In this document: piece by piece, positions 27,265-36,755 of the stretch
Position numbering within the stretch: the first letter of the stretch is position 1
Layout: every line of letters starts with the position of its first letter
Source of the DNA: Halogranum amylolyticum
GTDB lineage: Archaea; Halobacteriota; Halobacteria; Halobacteriales; Haloferacaceae
NCBI RefSeq assembly: GCF_900110465.1
Contig: NZ_FODV01000011.1
Location: 1 to 64,000 of the forward strand
Direction: 5' to 3'
DNA length: 64,000 bases
Notes under the pieces: generated by a model
What the model was told of the DNA's origin: nothing
What the model saw: only the letters and a program-made list of their open reading frames with translations
Databases searched by the model: none
Position numbers and translations under genes: made by a program

Positions 27265-27426
27265 AAATAGAAGGGTTACCATGCCCCGATTAAAGTACGG
27301 CAATCATGTTGATTGCTGTGACTCGCCTCGGGCTCAGCTTCGAAGTAGGGACCGTGATCCTCTGTGGACTCAACGACAACTTCCGAGTGACTTATGCGCA
27401 TGGCGAGCACGAGAACATCTAACACG

Positions 27427-28626
27427 ATGTCAGAGTCCATCTACGAGCAGCTGGAAGTCCCAACAGTAATCAATGCAACGGGTACAAAGACGCGCATTAG
27501 TGGTAGCCTCATTCGAGACGAAGCGATGGAAGCAATGATCGAAGCCTCGAAATCATTTGTGCGTATCGAGGACCTACAATCCCGGGCAAGCGAATCTATC
27601 GCTGATGTAACCGGTGCAGAAGCGGGATACGTCACAAGTGGTGCCTCAGCAGGTCTCATGATGGCTGCAGCGGCCTGTCTTGCAGGCGATGATCTCGAAG
27701 TGATGGCCCAGCTCCCAGAGACGCACAATATTCCCGATGAGATACTCGCTCCACGGACCCACCGAACAGGATACGATCACGCGATTCGGGCCGCAGGAGC
27801 GACAATCGTCGACGTTGGCTCGAACGACCGTCACCTCGGTACCGGGTCTCGAAATATCGAACCCTGGGAAATCGAGGAGGCGATTGCAGACAACACAGCG
27901 GCGATCTTCTACCTCGAGAAGATCTATACCGACCCCCCGCTTGAGGTAGTCACTGAAATCGCTCACGCTCACGACATCCCGGTAATTGTCGATGCTGCAG
28001 CAGAGGTCCCGCCGGTCTCGAACCTAGAGCAATTTATCGACGAAGGTGCAGACCTCGTGGTCTATAGTGGGGGTAAGGCGATTCGTGGCCCGCAGACGAC
28101 GGGTATTCTCGCGGGACGGCGCGACCTTATCGAATCTGTTGCACTCCAGCATCTCGATATGCACGCTGCCAAAGATGTGTGGCTTCCGTCGGGTCTTATT
28201 GATACCGAGACGCTCTCAGGAGTCCCCAAACAGGGGATTGGTCGCTCACTCAAGGTTGGGAAAGAAGAGCTGGCGGGGCTCATCAAAGCACTCGAACTGT
28301 TCGTCGAGGAGGACCATGACGCACTCGAAGCAGAGTGGCTCGACCGTTCGAAACAGATTGCATCCGAATTAGCGACAAAACCCGGGCTTGCAACCCATAC
28401 GACAGAGTCCGATAAAACTGCGATTGCCCCAGAAGTCGTTGTCAGTGTTGACGAATCAACGGCCGGGATAACGACAGTAGATCTCGTTCGAGGACTCCGT
28501 AAGGAAGACCCACGTGTATTCGTTGGAGCGGACAGCCTTGACGCCCGTGAGTTCACAATTAATCCGATGTGCTTGACTGACGACGAAGCAGCGTACGTCG
28601 TCGAGCGGATTTGTTCGTACCTCTGA
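27427..28626 (+). CDS. SelA/DgaE-like PLP-dependent enzyme (amino-sugar-acid lyase type)
   Basis: 399 residues from ATG 27427. It has the SelA-like aminotransferase fold: NATGTKTRISGSLI at the start, GAEAGYVTSGASAGLMMAAAA (cofactor phosphate region, about 65-85), DAAAEVPP (cofactor Asp, about 184), and the PLP Lys in VVYSGGKAIRGPQTTG (about 217). Relatives include D-glucosaminate-6-phosphate ammonia-lyase (DgaE) and YhfS-like proteins rather than true selenocysteine synthase. Heading a sugar catabolic island, it more likely eliminates ammonia or water from a sugar acid (inference). It is the first plus-strand gene of the island. Confidence 0.8.
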   Translation: MSESIYEQLEVPTVINATGTKTRISGSLIRDEAMEAMIEASKSFVRIEDLQSRASESIADVTGAEAGYVTSGASAGLMMAAAACLAGDDLEVMAQLPETHNIPDEILAPRTHRTGYDHAIRAAGATIVDVGSNDRHLGTGSRNIEPWEIEEAIADNTAAIFYLEKIYTDPPLEVVTEIAHAHDIPVIVDAAAEVPPVSNLEQFIDEGADLVVYSGGKAIRGPQTTGILAGRRDLIESVALQHLDMHAAKDVWLPSGLIDTETLSGVPKQGIGRSLKVGKEELAGLIKALELFVEEDHDALEAEWLDRSKQIASELATKPGLATHTTESDKTAIAPEVVVSVDESTAGITTVDLVRGLRKEDPRVFVGADSLDAREFTINPMCLTDDEAAYVVERICSYL

Positions 28627-28702
28627 ACACTCGAATCACACATTCGGTAGTGGGAAATAATTTTCAAAAATAGAGACGTGAGAAGAGACCTGTTGGTTAC
28701 TT

Positions 28703-31700
28703 TCAGGGCGTCCAGATTGTGTGCAATGGAATAACGAACTGCCCGTTCTCTTTGATCAGGTACTCGTACCCCCCATTCGGGTCCGTGGGGTCCTTGAACT
28801 CTTTAACAGTCGTTCGTTCACCGATTTTCAGCGTAGCCGTGTTAGCGCCAGTCGATTCGACACCAACAATTTCATACGTTGCATTTCGCATGTCAACTGC
28901 CTCAGCGTGGACCCACGAACCGACAGCATCCTCGATATTTCGGTGGCCACCTGGCCCAGCCGTAATCGTGACCTGCAGTTCGTTGTCAAGTGTGAGCTCC
29001 CGAGTGAAGTCATCAACTACTCCCTTAAACCGTCCGAGCGGCTGGTGAATGAGTTGGTCACCATCGGCGATGAGAAGTTTCCCATCATTGAGATAGGCTT
29101 GCTCATGTTCACCATCCGCGGTTGTGGAGTACACTGCGAATGCGCCGACAAACGAGAAAGTATCCCCAACGATGTGTTCTGTCTCGTGGTCAGTAGCACT
29201 AGCGATGTAATCTATTCGTCCGTTCGTGAGTTTCACTTTGATTGCACGTGCAGTTGGGTCGTCACTCTCGATCGGAATTCGACTCACGGACTCAACAAGT
29301 CGTTCATCCTCGTACGGTTCGATAATTGAGGTAAACGTTGACGAAAGATCCGACCCCGAACGGTGAGCAATGAGGTATTTGAATGTCTCTGGATTACCCC
29401 AGCGTTGCGGCGGGTCACCATTGGCAATCGCGACATCGTCGCATTGAGCCAGCATCGTTAATCTAAGATGCAACGGTTTTGCGTTATCGTCGCGGACATC
29501 CCAATGGTCACGGAGGTCCCAGTCGACACTAAACCTGCTCCCAGGTTCATCGTCGCGTTCAACATTGTAGAGGTAGTTAAACCCGTTTCCGACCTCTCTG
29601 TTATACGCACTGTCCTCACCGTGTCCAGGTTTTGGGATATCAGGACCAGCATACGTGCCACCGTTCTGGGCAGTTAGGTTGAGACCTGCTGTTGTGAGTC
29701 CTTCCTGCTCGACAAACTCAGTGTTGAAGAACTCGATACTGCTTCCATTCACAGTGAAGCCATCGAAGTAGAGTCCACCCGTTTGTCCCTTCCCGATGCC
29801 GCCAAAAATACCAATCTTCGTATCAGTAGTAGCTGTTAACGCATACGAGCCGCTAGCGTGAACAGAATCATCTTCTGGTGAGGCAAGCGAAATATCGACG
29901 GCTGTCTCGGATTTCGAGACCGACAGTCTATACCATCTCCCCTTCTCCCAAGCGTCAATGCTGTCGAAATCACTCCACTCGTTACTCTCTGGGTAGTAGA
30001 TTCCGAGTCTTGGAGCGGGATCTGAGCCCTGGTCGCCGATGCCGGCACAGACGTGGCGCCCATCAGCGTCCTGTCCGAGGTAGACCATGTGTGCGTGGTG
30101 CCAGTACTCGTGGTAGCCGGTGACGGCAGAGTTGATATTGACCGTCACATCGACGGCAGTGCTTCCAGCGTCAACAGCGAGCCCTCGCCACTCGTGGAGG
30201 TCACCCGAAGGGTCGTACACGCGCGTCGACCAGCTGCCGTCGTACGCGTCTTCGCGTGTTGCCTCGACACTCCCAGTCCCCTCACGGACAACAAACTCAG
30301 TGACTCCATCACGGAGATCGTAGCGGAACTCGTCAACGGGAACTTTTGCGCCGTGGAAGCTAAAGTGGTGATCGTCACCCCCATCAACGCGGAAAAAGTC
30401 GGCCGTGTACGAAGACCCTTCATCGACTGAAATGTGGGCGGATGTCCGGCGATATGTCTCTGCTTCCTCGTATACGTTCGATGCGTCGATATCGAATAGT
30501 TGGATGCGGTCAGTGTGGTCGTACCGCTTCGGTGTCGAGACCCATTGTTTGTCTTGTCTGTGTTCATCGACGACCACTGTGTTGTGACTGACCGTGTTCG
30601 CTGTCCAGTTCCATCGCTTCGGCCAGTCACCAGTCTCCTCAGGGTATCCGAGATCTGGTGCTAACGACATCCCATAGGCGTAGAGGCCGAGGTTGAGTGT
30701 ATCGCGGTGACAGTGGCTGGTGCCATAGCCTTCGTCGGGACCGTACGCGTTTCGTCCGTAGTAGGTCCAGATACCACGTGCGGTTCCATCGGTGGTCGAT
30801 CCTGCTCGGAGTGCAGTGAATCCAAATCCGGGGAGATGTGTGCTCTCGAGGTCGAGTGGACCTTCCGCATCAAGGACAGCCAGAAGATCCTCCCTTACTG
30901 AATTAGGCTCCTTATCGAAGATATCTCCTCGAAGCCCTTCTGTCGATTTACCATTTCGGAGATAGAGCCACTGAACGAGGTCATTATCACCATAGGCTTC
31001 GTATCCCCGAATTAGGTTCTCTGGGTCGATCATGTCTGTGAACCCTGGTTTGCCGGTCCCACCAGTATCACCGTAGCGTGGAACAAACTCGTTTAGGAAC
31101 GTCAGCTGCGGTTGCGTCTGGAAAATTTGTTTGAAGACCGGATTCTTGTAGAGGTCAGCTCCGTCGTAGGCATCGTACCCGTTCAACACGTCGGCCGTCC
31201 CCTGAATCCCACTTGCGACGATACTGTTGTAGTGGACACTTCCCTCGTTGGCGTGTCCGTCACGGTCGAAGTCGCTGAGCATTCGCGCAAGCACATCACC
31301 ACCGGTAATATACCAGTTCCCGAACGGCTCGCCAGTGCTTTCGAACTCGAGGCCACCGGCCTTGAACAGGAAGTCGATTGCATCACCCGTGTAGTCGTCG
31401 GGGGTGTCCTGAACGACTGCGGAAAGTGCCAATGTCTTCTGGTGACTTCCGAAATTCCCTCGGATTTGGGCGTTCTTGAACGCGGGGAGGATCTGTTTGA
31501 CGATACCGGTTTCGATGTTCGTCCTGATTGCTGTCGCAGAGTCTTTCTCTGTGAGGCCAGGATACGCCGCAGCCTTCTCACTGAGGAATGCAACGAGCTC
31601 AGGGTCATTCTCGATAGCCGGCCAAATCGCATCGTACGATCGAAGTATTGCCTTCACCCAATAGGACTCCCAGATGGAACCGATCTGTTTCCCCTTCCCG

Positions 31701-32623
31701 GTTCCTCCATGCGAGGGGTTCGGCAACCCGTTCAACTCGGTGTAGCCTCCCTCTTCAAAGTACACCGTATCTTGGAGTTGCATCTCCGGGTAAACGTCGG
31801 CGAGCCGATCAAGAATGACAGTTGCTGCACGGGCATACTGCTGTTCTTCGGTAAAGAGATACGCTTTGAACAGGGGAGTGAGCATTGAACGGAACCCATA
31901 GACGACGTTCCAATGGTGCGCCCACGCGACCGGGACCCAACGAACTCCGTCTTCACCGAGGTCACCGTTTTCATCCACCCAACCAGTCCCATCATCCACA
32001 CCCCACATCTCACCCATCTCAGGGTGTTCTTCATTGACAAGCAGTGAGTCATCTGCGAGAGATGGGTCAAACTTCCCCTCATCGTTACGACCACTCTCGC
32101 GGTAAGCTGCAAAGTCGTTCGTTGGGAGCGTGTATTCTCCGTTTGTGATTTTCCACTGTTTACCCGGCTTCGTCGCATAACTCACGCCAGCCGCGGGAGA
32201 TGCTGGACCCCATTCACTTGACCATGGGTAGTATCCTGCAGTTCCCGACGCGAGGAATCCCGCACGAGGGATGTCCTGTGACCCGAGATAGTTCCAGAGA
32301 TCGTCGAGGGTGAACTGATTGAGAACAGCGTCTGCAGCCGCAATCGCGTCGTCTGCTTCGGCTCGAGCCCAGTCATAGCGGTCGATGTTGTTCTGGGCGG
32401 CCTGTCGTTTCTCGTTCGTGTAGTACGTGACTCGTGATTTCTGACCGGTTGAGGCTGCGGCAGTTGCCCCACCACTTGACGCGAGTGTCCCGAGTGCCGC
32501 GATACTCGACGTTTTGAGGAAATCTCTCCGGCCGATTCCTGGGTTCAGGGTTTCGAGCCATTCGCCGTTTAGTTCGGTACTCCAGCTGTCGCTCTCCGTA
32601 TCGTCAATGCTATCGTTCCTCAT
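28703..32623 (-). CDS. Giant Tat-exported heparinase II/III-like polysaccharide lyase
   Basis: 1306 residues with a Tat signal (GRRDFLKTSSIAALG, RR at 32-33). An (alpha/alpha) toroid N-terminal domain (about 60-600) precedes the heparinase II/III region: YGTSHCHRDTLNLGLYAYG (about 630-650) and SHNTVVVDEHRQ (about 680-692), the family's His-containing catalytic-cavity motifs. A concanavalin/laminin-G-like module (about 810-955; WHHAHMVYLGQDADG, GRWYRLSVSKS, GGLYFDGFTV) is inserted before the C-terminal beta-sandwich resumes. The family cleaves uronic-acid-containing polysaccharides by beta-elimination. The exact substrate is unknown. It has its own AT-rich promoter region (32624-32797) and no lipobox. 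Confidence 0.85.
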   Translation of the reverse strand: MRNDSIDDTESDSWSTELNGEWLETLNPGIGRRDFLKTSSIAALGTLASSGGATAAASTGQKSRVTYYTNEKRQAAQNNIDRYDWARAEADDAIAAADAVLNQFTLDDLWNYLGSQDIPRAGFLASGTAGYYPWSSEWGPASPAAGVSYATKPGKQWKITNGEYTLPTNDFAAYRESGRNDEGKFDPSLADDSLLVNEEHPEMGEMWGVDDGTGWVDENGDLGEDGVRWVPVAWAHHWNVVYGFRSMLTPLFKAYLFTEEQQYARAATVILDRLADVYPEMQLQDTVYFEEGGYTELNGLPNPSHGGTGKGKQIGSIWESYWVKAILRSYDAIWPAIENDPELVAFLSEKAAAYPGLTEKDSATAIRTNIETGIVKQILPAFKNAQIRGNFGSHQKTLALSAVVQDTPDDYTGDAIDFLFKAGGLEFESTGEPFGNWYITGGDVLARMLSDFDRDGHANEGSVHYNSIVASGIQGTADVLNGYDAYDGADLYKNPVFKQIFQTQPQLTFLNEFVPRYGDTGGTGKPGFTDMIDPENLIRGYEAYGDNDLVQWLYLRNGKSTEGLRGDIFDKEPNSVREDLLAVLDAEGPLDLESTHLPGFGFTALRAGSTTDGTARGIWTYYGRNAYGPDEGYGTSHCHRDTLNLGLYAYGMSLAPDLGYPEETGDWPKRWNWTANTVSHNTVVVDEHRQDKQWVSTPKRYDHTDRIQLFDIDASNVYEEAETYRRTSAHISVDEGSSYTADFFRVDGGDDHHFSFHGAKVPVDEFRYDLRDGVTEFVVREGTGSVEATREDAYDGSWSTRVYDPSGDLHEWRGLAVDAGSTAVDVTVNINSAVTGYHEYWHHAHMVYLGQDADGRHVCAGIGDQGSDPAPRLGIYYPESNEWSDFDSIDAWEKGRWYRLSVSKSETAVDISLASPEDDSVHASGSYALTATTDTKIGIFGGIGKGQTGGLYFDGFTVNGSSIEFFNTEFVEQEGLTTAGLNLTAQNGGTYAGPDIPKPGHGEDSAYNREVGNGFNYLYNVERDDEPGSRFSVDWDLRDHWDVRDDNAKPLHLRLTMLAQCDDVAIANGDPPQRWGNPETFKYLIAHRSGSDLSSTFTSIIEPYEDERLVESVSRIPIESDDPTARAIKVKLTNGRIDYIASATDHETEHIVGDTFSFVGAFAVYSTTADGEHEQAYLNDGKLLIADGDQLIHQPLGRFKGVVDDFTRELTLDNELQVTITAGPGGHRNIEDAVGSWVHAEAVDMRNATYEIVGVESTGANTATLKIGERTTVKEFKDPTDPNGGYEYLIKENGQFVIPLHTIWTP

Positions 32624-32797
32624 ACTTCAACTACACATTATGCTATATTATTATAAATTTTTCTATTAGTATTACTGATATATTAGAAGAATCATGATCA
32701 CAATAAGCGTCACAGTTTCATGTAGTCTCTCGTTACGGGTGCGCAGCCTCGCTGTACAATCTTCATTCAGTGTATATTGCCCGTAACGGTACCACAA

Positions 32798-33466
32798 TCA
32801 GCGGAAGCGAATACCGAGATCGTGCATCCCCTGATTGTTCATCGCGACGTTGATGAGCAGCGGGGTGAGTGCCTCAATCTCTGCGGCGTTGGCGATGCTC
32901 CCTGCATCGAGTGGTCGCAATCCTTCGATCCCTTGGGCAAGCTTTCGGATGGTCTCTTTGGCATCATCGTCGTCTGCCACGAGGAGCGTATCAACATTGA
33001 GGTCCACGTCGAGGTCAGCCAATCGGCCCGACGCGAGGTTGTGGAATGCGCCGACGAGCGGCACTTCGTCAGGTTTCGCATCGGCAGCGAGTTGAGTAAC
33101 GCTCCCTGCTTGTGGCCGATGGTAATGGAACCCATCGTCGTCACGCTTGATTCCCGTCGCTGGTGTCACAAGAACATCCCCTTCAGCGAGGCTGTCAGCG
33201 ATTGTTTCAATTGTCTCGGTGATATGGTACGGTGGAACTGCGAGCACAATTACATTAGCGTGTTTGACGGCTGTTTTGTTATCGAACCCTGCAATCTCTG
33301 TCTCTTCACCACGGCTCTCAAGTTCTGTTTTGTACTCGTTAGCCTTCCGTCTGGCTTTCTCGGCATCCCGGGATCCGATAATTACCTCATGGGTTGTGTG
33401 GTACGCCCAGCGTAGCGCGAGCCCCTCACCGATATCACCAGTTCCACCTAGTAATGCGACTTGCAT
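32798..33466 (-). CDS. NADPH-dependent F420 reductase
   Basis: 222 residues. The N-terminal dinucleotide fold reads VALLGGTGDIGEGLALRW, followed by HEVIIGSRDAEKA (NADP-binding Arg/Ser) and VIVLAVPPYHITETI. LVGAFHNLA is typical of F420:NADP oxidoreductases (Fno). It exchanges hydride between coenzyme F420 and NADP. It lies 85 nt downstream of an oxidoreductase gene in the same direction and upstream of the lyase. Placed in this island with an LLM-class enzyme (40037-41017), it suggests an F420-linked step. Confidence 0.88.
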   Translation of the reverse strand: MQVALLGGTGDIGEGLALRWAYHTTHEVIIGSRDAEKARRKANEYKTELESRGEETEIAGFDNKTAVKHANVIVLAVPPYHITETIETIADSLAEGDVLVTPATGIKRDDDGFHYHRPQAGSVTQLAADAKPDEVPLVGAFHNLASGRLADLDVDLNVDTLLVADDDDAKETIRKLAQGIEGLRPLDAGSIANAAEIEALTPLLINVAMNNQGMHDLGIRFR

Positions 33467-33550
33467 ACTTCTGTTTGTACCACAGTATTATGTTAATCTT
33501 TCTATACTACCGAAAGATACAACAGAGGTTCCAGCGGTTGGATTAGTCCA

Positions 33551-34579
33551 CTATCGAGTTTCGATTAGCTCTTCCAGTGGATTTCCTTGGATCGTGATGG
33601 GAAAGCTCACACGGCGGCGTTGGCGCGCTGACTCCCAAAGCCCGAAGACAAGCTCTGTTACTCGAAGCGCACGCTCTGCTCGCACCTGAGAGGGACCTCC
33701 ATCACGGAGTGATTCTACAACGTCACGACAAACGTCCACTTGGGCGTTTCCGTCTGGGACGTCGACCGACTCCCAGTCGGTGCCGTCACGACGGATACGG
33801 AGTGGAGTCTCTGACCAGAACGTCAGTTCAAGCGTTCCGCTCGCTCCCTCAACACGGACAAGCGACAGTGCCTCATCAGTTCCCTCACCAGTAACAACCA
33901 GCCCCTCAACTCCGTTCTCATAGCGGAACTGTCCAACACTGTGGTCTTCGGCGTACATGTCGGTGTACCATTTTCGTTCCGACGTCGCGTCTACTGCACC
34001 CAGCACCCACTCAAGATTTACATCACCAGCAAAATGTGTGGCGAGATCAAGATTGTGGATCCCTGTCTGCATGAGGTCTGCGCGACGTACTTCGACACGT
34101 TCAACCTCGCCGATGGCCCCATTTTCCAGCCTCCGCTCTATTTCATGGACTGCAGGACGGAACCGATTTTGGAAATTGAACGTCAATTGGACGCCTGCAT
34201 CATCGCAGATTTCAACGAGTGCTGTACAGTCCGACCATGTTTGTGCCATCGGCTTCTCGCAGTGAACTGCTGTACCGGCTTCAGCACAGTCGGCGACCAG
34301 CTGTCGGTGGCTTCCAGGTGGTGTACAGACGCTCACCAAATCTGGGGTGGTCTCATCCAGCATTGCGATATGGTCCGTGTAAGCTGCATCTTCGGAGAGG
34401 TTGAAGTGGTGAGTGAATGCAACTGCATGCTCGTAAGCAAGATCAGCACACCCAACAATCTCGCAGTTGTCAATTTCACGGTAGGCGTGTGCGTGACGAT
34501 AACCCATCGAATAGCCGTCATGATCGTTGTCGCCGCTAGGATCAGGACCGGTTCCGAGGATAGCTACCCTGAGACTCAT
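33551..34579 (-). CDS. Gfo/Idh/MocA-family oxidoreductase (1)
   Basis: 342 residues from ATG 34579 (an upstream start at 34606 precedes the Rossmann strand). Dinucleotide fold VAILGTGPDPSGDND with an unusual insertion in the first loop, then VSVCTPPGSH and the catalytic-Lys motif CEKPMAQ (about 120). C-terminal domain with GIHNLDLATHF. Family members oxidise or reduce a sugar hydroxyl with NAD(P). Third gene of a minus-strand run with 34697 and 35680, 117 nt after the former. Confidence 0.85.
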   Translation of the reverse strand: MSLRVAILGTGPDPSGDNDHDGYSMGYRHAHAYREIDNCEIVGCADLAYEHAVAFTHHFNLSEDAAYTDHIAMLDETTPDLVSVCTPPGSHRQLVADCAEAGTAVHCEKPMAQTWSDCTALVEICDDAGVQLTFNFQNRFRPAVHEIERRLENGAIGEVERVEVRRADLMQTGIHNLDLATHFAGDVNLEWVLGAVDATSERKWYTDMYAEDHSVGQFRYENGVEGLVVTGEGTDEALSLVRVEGASGTLELTFWSETPLRIRRDGTDWESVDVPDGNAQVDVCRDVVESLRDGGPSQVRAERALRVTELVFGLWESARQRRRVSFPITIQGNPLEELIETR

Positions 34580-34696
34580 ACCATAGCATTCTCGGGTAGA
34601 TGACATATGCCTATCGCCGGTGACGAGTGTGGGTCCTCACGGTTACAGAGAGTTCACTTGATTTCAACTCTTTTGTCGATAAGCTCCCTCCGAAAA

Positions 34697-35683
34697 TCAG
34701 AATTCGACTACCTCGGGGTCACCCGAGGTTGCTGATCGATAGGCCGCTTCCACGACAGCGACAGCGTGAACTGCCTCTCCTCCCGTAATCTCTGGAGGGC
34801 GATTATCCTGAACGGCAGTAATGAAGTCTTTTAGTAGCTCTTGATTGAGGTCTGTTCCCCAAAAGACACTACTCACACCGCTCTCGTCACCTGTGTCGGT
34901 TGTGTGCCAAAGCGTCTGGTCGAAACAGTCAACAGCAATCGTTCCAGATTCACCAACGAACTCAAGTGTCGCATCCCCCCATGTGTGCCACTCGTCGGGC
35001 TTGCTCCAAGAGCCATCGAGGAGGAATCCGGCGCCATTCTCGAGCTTCATTGAGAGGACATTGACATCGTCAACGGCTATGTCGTGGAACCGTGTGTCGA
35101 CCTCAGCGTAGACCTCGGAGACTGTGCAGCCAGTGAGATAAGTAACCAGATCGACGATATGGACCGTATGGTCCATTACCGCACCACCACCTGCGGTCTG
35201 CGGGTCAGTGAACCAACCACCAGGCATCTGACCTCGGTTCGTTCCAGAAACTGCGAGGAGGTCACCAAGGGCACCATCGTCAAGACGTTGGGCAGCACGC
35301 TGTACAGAATCGCTAAATCGGAGCGGCATGGCAATGCCAAGGTAAGCGTCCACTTCATCAAATAGGGCAACAATCTCTTCGGCCTCCTCGACGGTCACTG
35401 AGAGTGGCTTCTCGCAGAGTACATGCACACCAGCCTTAGCTGCACGTTTTGCCCAAGAGAGGTGATCAACATTGGCTGCACAGATAACGCCCGCGTCGAT
35501 ATATTCGAGTAGACGGCCGGTGTCCAGATATTCGATCTTATGTCGGGCGGCCGTTTCCTGACCGCGATTCGCATTTTCATCGGCAATACCCACGAGTTCG
35601 ACATTGTCGAGTTGGGAGAGTCCCCTTACGTATGCGTCAGTGTGGACATGCGCAGCCGAGAGGATTCCGACACGGATCGTCAT
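34697..35683 (-). CDS. Gfo/Idh/MocA-family oxidoreductase (2)
   Basis: 328 residues: VGILSAAHVHTDAYVRGL (Rossmann loop with His-rich AHVHTD instead of the plain GxGxxG), ICAANVDHLSWA, CEKPLSV (catalytic Lys), and AGGGAVMDHTVHIVDL with the Asp-x3-His catalytic set. Its ATG overlaps the stop of the upstream gene by 4 nt, so the two are translationally coupled. Close paralogue of the protein at 43068-44105, sharing the AHVHTD and AGGGAVMDHTVHIV motifs, which suggests the same substrate class. Likely cytoplasmic sugar dehydrogenase. Confidence 0.85.
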   Translation of the reverse strand: MTIRVGILSAAHVHTDAYVRGLSQLDNVELVGIADENANRGQETAARHKIEYLDTGRLLEYIDAGVICAANVDHLSWAKRAAKAGVHVLCEKPLSVTVEEAEEIVALFDEVDAYLGIAMPLRFSDSVQRAAQRLDDGALGDLLAVSGTNRGQMPGGWFTDPQTAGGGAVMDHTVHIVDLVTYLTGCTVSEVYAEVDTRFHDIAVDDVNVLSMKLENGAGFLLDGSWSKPDEWHTWGDATLEFVGESGTIAVDCFDQTLWHTTDTGDESGVSSVFWGTDLNQELLKDFITAVQDNRPPEITGGEAVHAVAVVEAAYRSATSGDPEVVEF

Positions 35684-36657
35684 GGCTGTACCTCAATGGG
35701 AGAAACCGGCTGTCCGCGTTTGGCAGATTCCTGAGCTGCGAGTGAGAGCCGAAGCGCAGAGATGGCATCGTCAACGGTCACTGCCGGTGTGGTCTCTGTG
35801 GAGAGACATTCGATAAAGTGATCTAGTTCTCGCCGATATCCATCTCGAGTGAGGGTGTTCTCCATGCTGTTGCTCTCGTCGTGAAATTCACGGAATGGGA
35901 CTGCTTCTGTTGAATCGAGTTCAATCAATCCATCGTCACCGGCGAGCTCAAGCTCACTTGTTAACTCTCGAGATGCTGGTTGTGCCCATGATGCTTCGAC
36001 GTATCCGACAGCACCACTCTCAAACCGAAGGGTAACGAAGCCGTGTTCCTGCTGATCGCGGCGTTGCCGTCGGGCGAAGACACGAGTAACGTCACCGAAT
36101 GTCCAATGGAGAAAATCAAGATCATGAATAGCTAAATCAACGAATACGCCACCCGAGCGGCTGCGGTCGGCGTACCAGTCATCGGTTCCCCAGTCAGGGA
36201 ATGGTGAGAGGCGCCGAGCCCGTGCAACGCCGTGCGTGCCGATCTGACCGTTATCAACAATGGATTTTGCCCGCTCGTACTCAGGGAAGAACCGAAGCAC
36301 ATGACCGACCATGCACGTGATCTCTGCGTCGGCAACAGCATCAGCAATAGCCTGCGCTTCGCGAAGCGACCCGGCTACTGGTTTCTCGAGAAACGCATCA
36401 CAGCCGACTTCTGCAGCCATATCGATGAAGTTGCGGTGAGTATCTGTCGGGGTACAGATGTCGATGAAGTCTGGCTCTAGATCGTGACACATCTGTTCGA
36501 CATCTGTGTACGGAGTTGCATCAAGACCGTGATCAGTGACGAACTGATCAGGTCGGGACTGTGAGGCTACGCCAACTACGTTGACCTCCATCTCGGCAAA
36601 GCGCTCGAGGTGCGTGCGGGCCATGAAACCTGTCCCCACGACAGCAACTGTGGTCAT
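35680..36657 (-). CDS. Gfo/Idh/MocA-family oxidoreductase (3)
   Basis: 325 residues from ATG 36657, the Met that starts the Rossmann fold (VAVVGTGFMARTHLERF). Motifs: DFIDICTPTDTH, LEKPVAGSLREAQ (catalytic Lys), GGVFVDLAIHDLDFLHW (Asp-x3-His). First gene of the minus-strand run, 98 nt from the divergent gene at 36756, so the two probably share a promoter region. It is the closest intact relative in this window of the degenerate protein at 44330-45229. Confidence 0.86.
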   Translation of the reverse strand: MTTVAVVGTGFMARTHLERFAEMEVNVVGVASQSRPDQFVTDHGLDATPYTDVEQMCHDLEPDFIDICTPTDTHRNFIDMAAEVGCDAFLEKPVAGSLREAQAIADAVADAEITCMVGHVLRFFPEYERAKSIVDNGQIGTHGVARARRLSPFPDWGTDDWYADRSRSGGVFVDLAIHDLDFLHWTFGDVTRVFARRQRRDQQEHGFVTLRFESGAVGYVEASWAQPASRELTSELELAGDDGLIELDSTEAVPFREFHDESNSMENTLTRDGYRRELDHFIECLSTETTPAVTVDDAISALRLSLAAQESAKRGQPVSPIEVQP

Positions 36658-36755
36658 AGTACTTGCATCACTTGACAACTTAATAAACAACCCGGCTGAA
36701 TCGTTAAGTGAGAACAGAGTGATGACCTGGATGCGTTCGAAGAATCTCGTTTACC

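Noticed and set aside
27427..28626. Selenocysteine synthase (selA) as the identity of the SelA-like gene
   Set aside because: No other selenocysteine genes are nearby, and the SGGKAIRGPQ motif fits the DgaE/YhfS-type relatives better.
30145..30630. 161-codon and other frames inside the lyase gene
   Set aside because: They are out-of-frame shadows of a GC-rich coding sequence; the 1306-residue frame has all the domain evidence.
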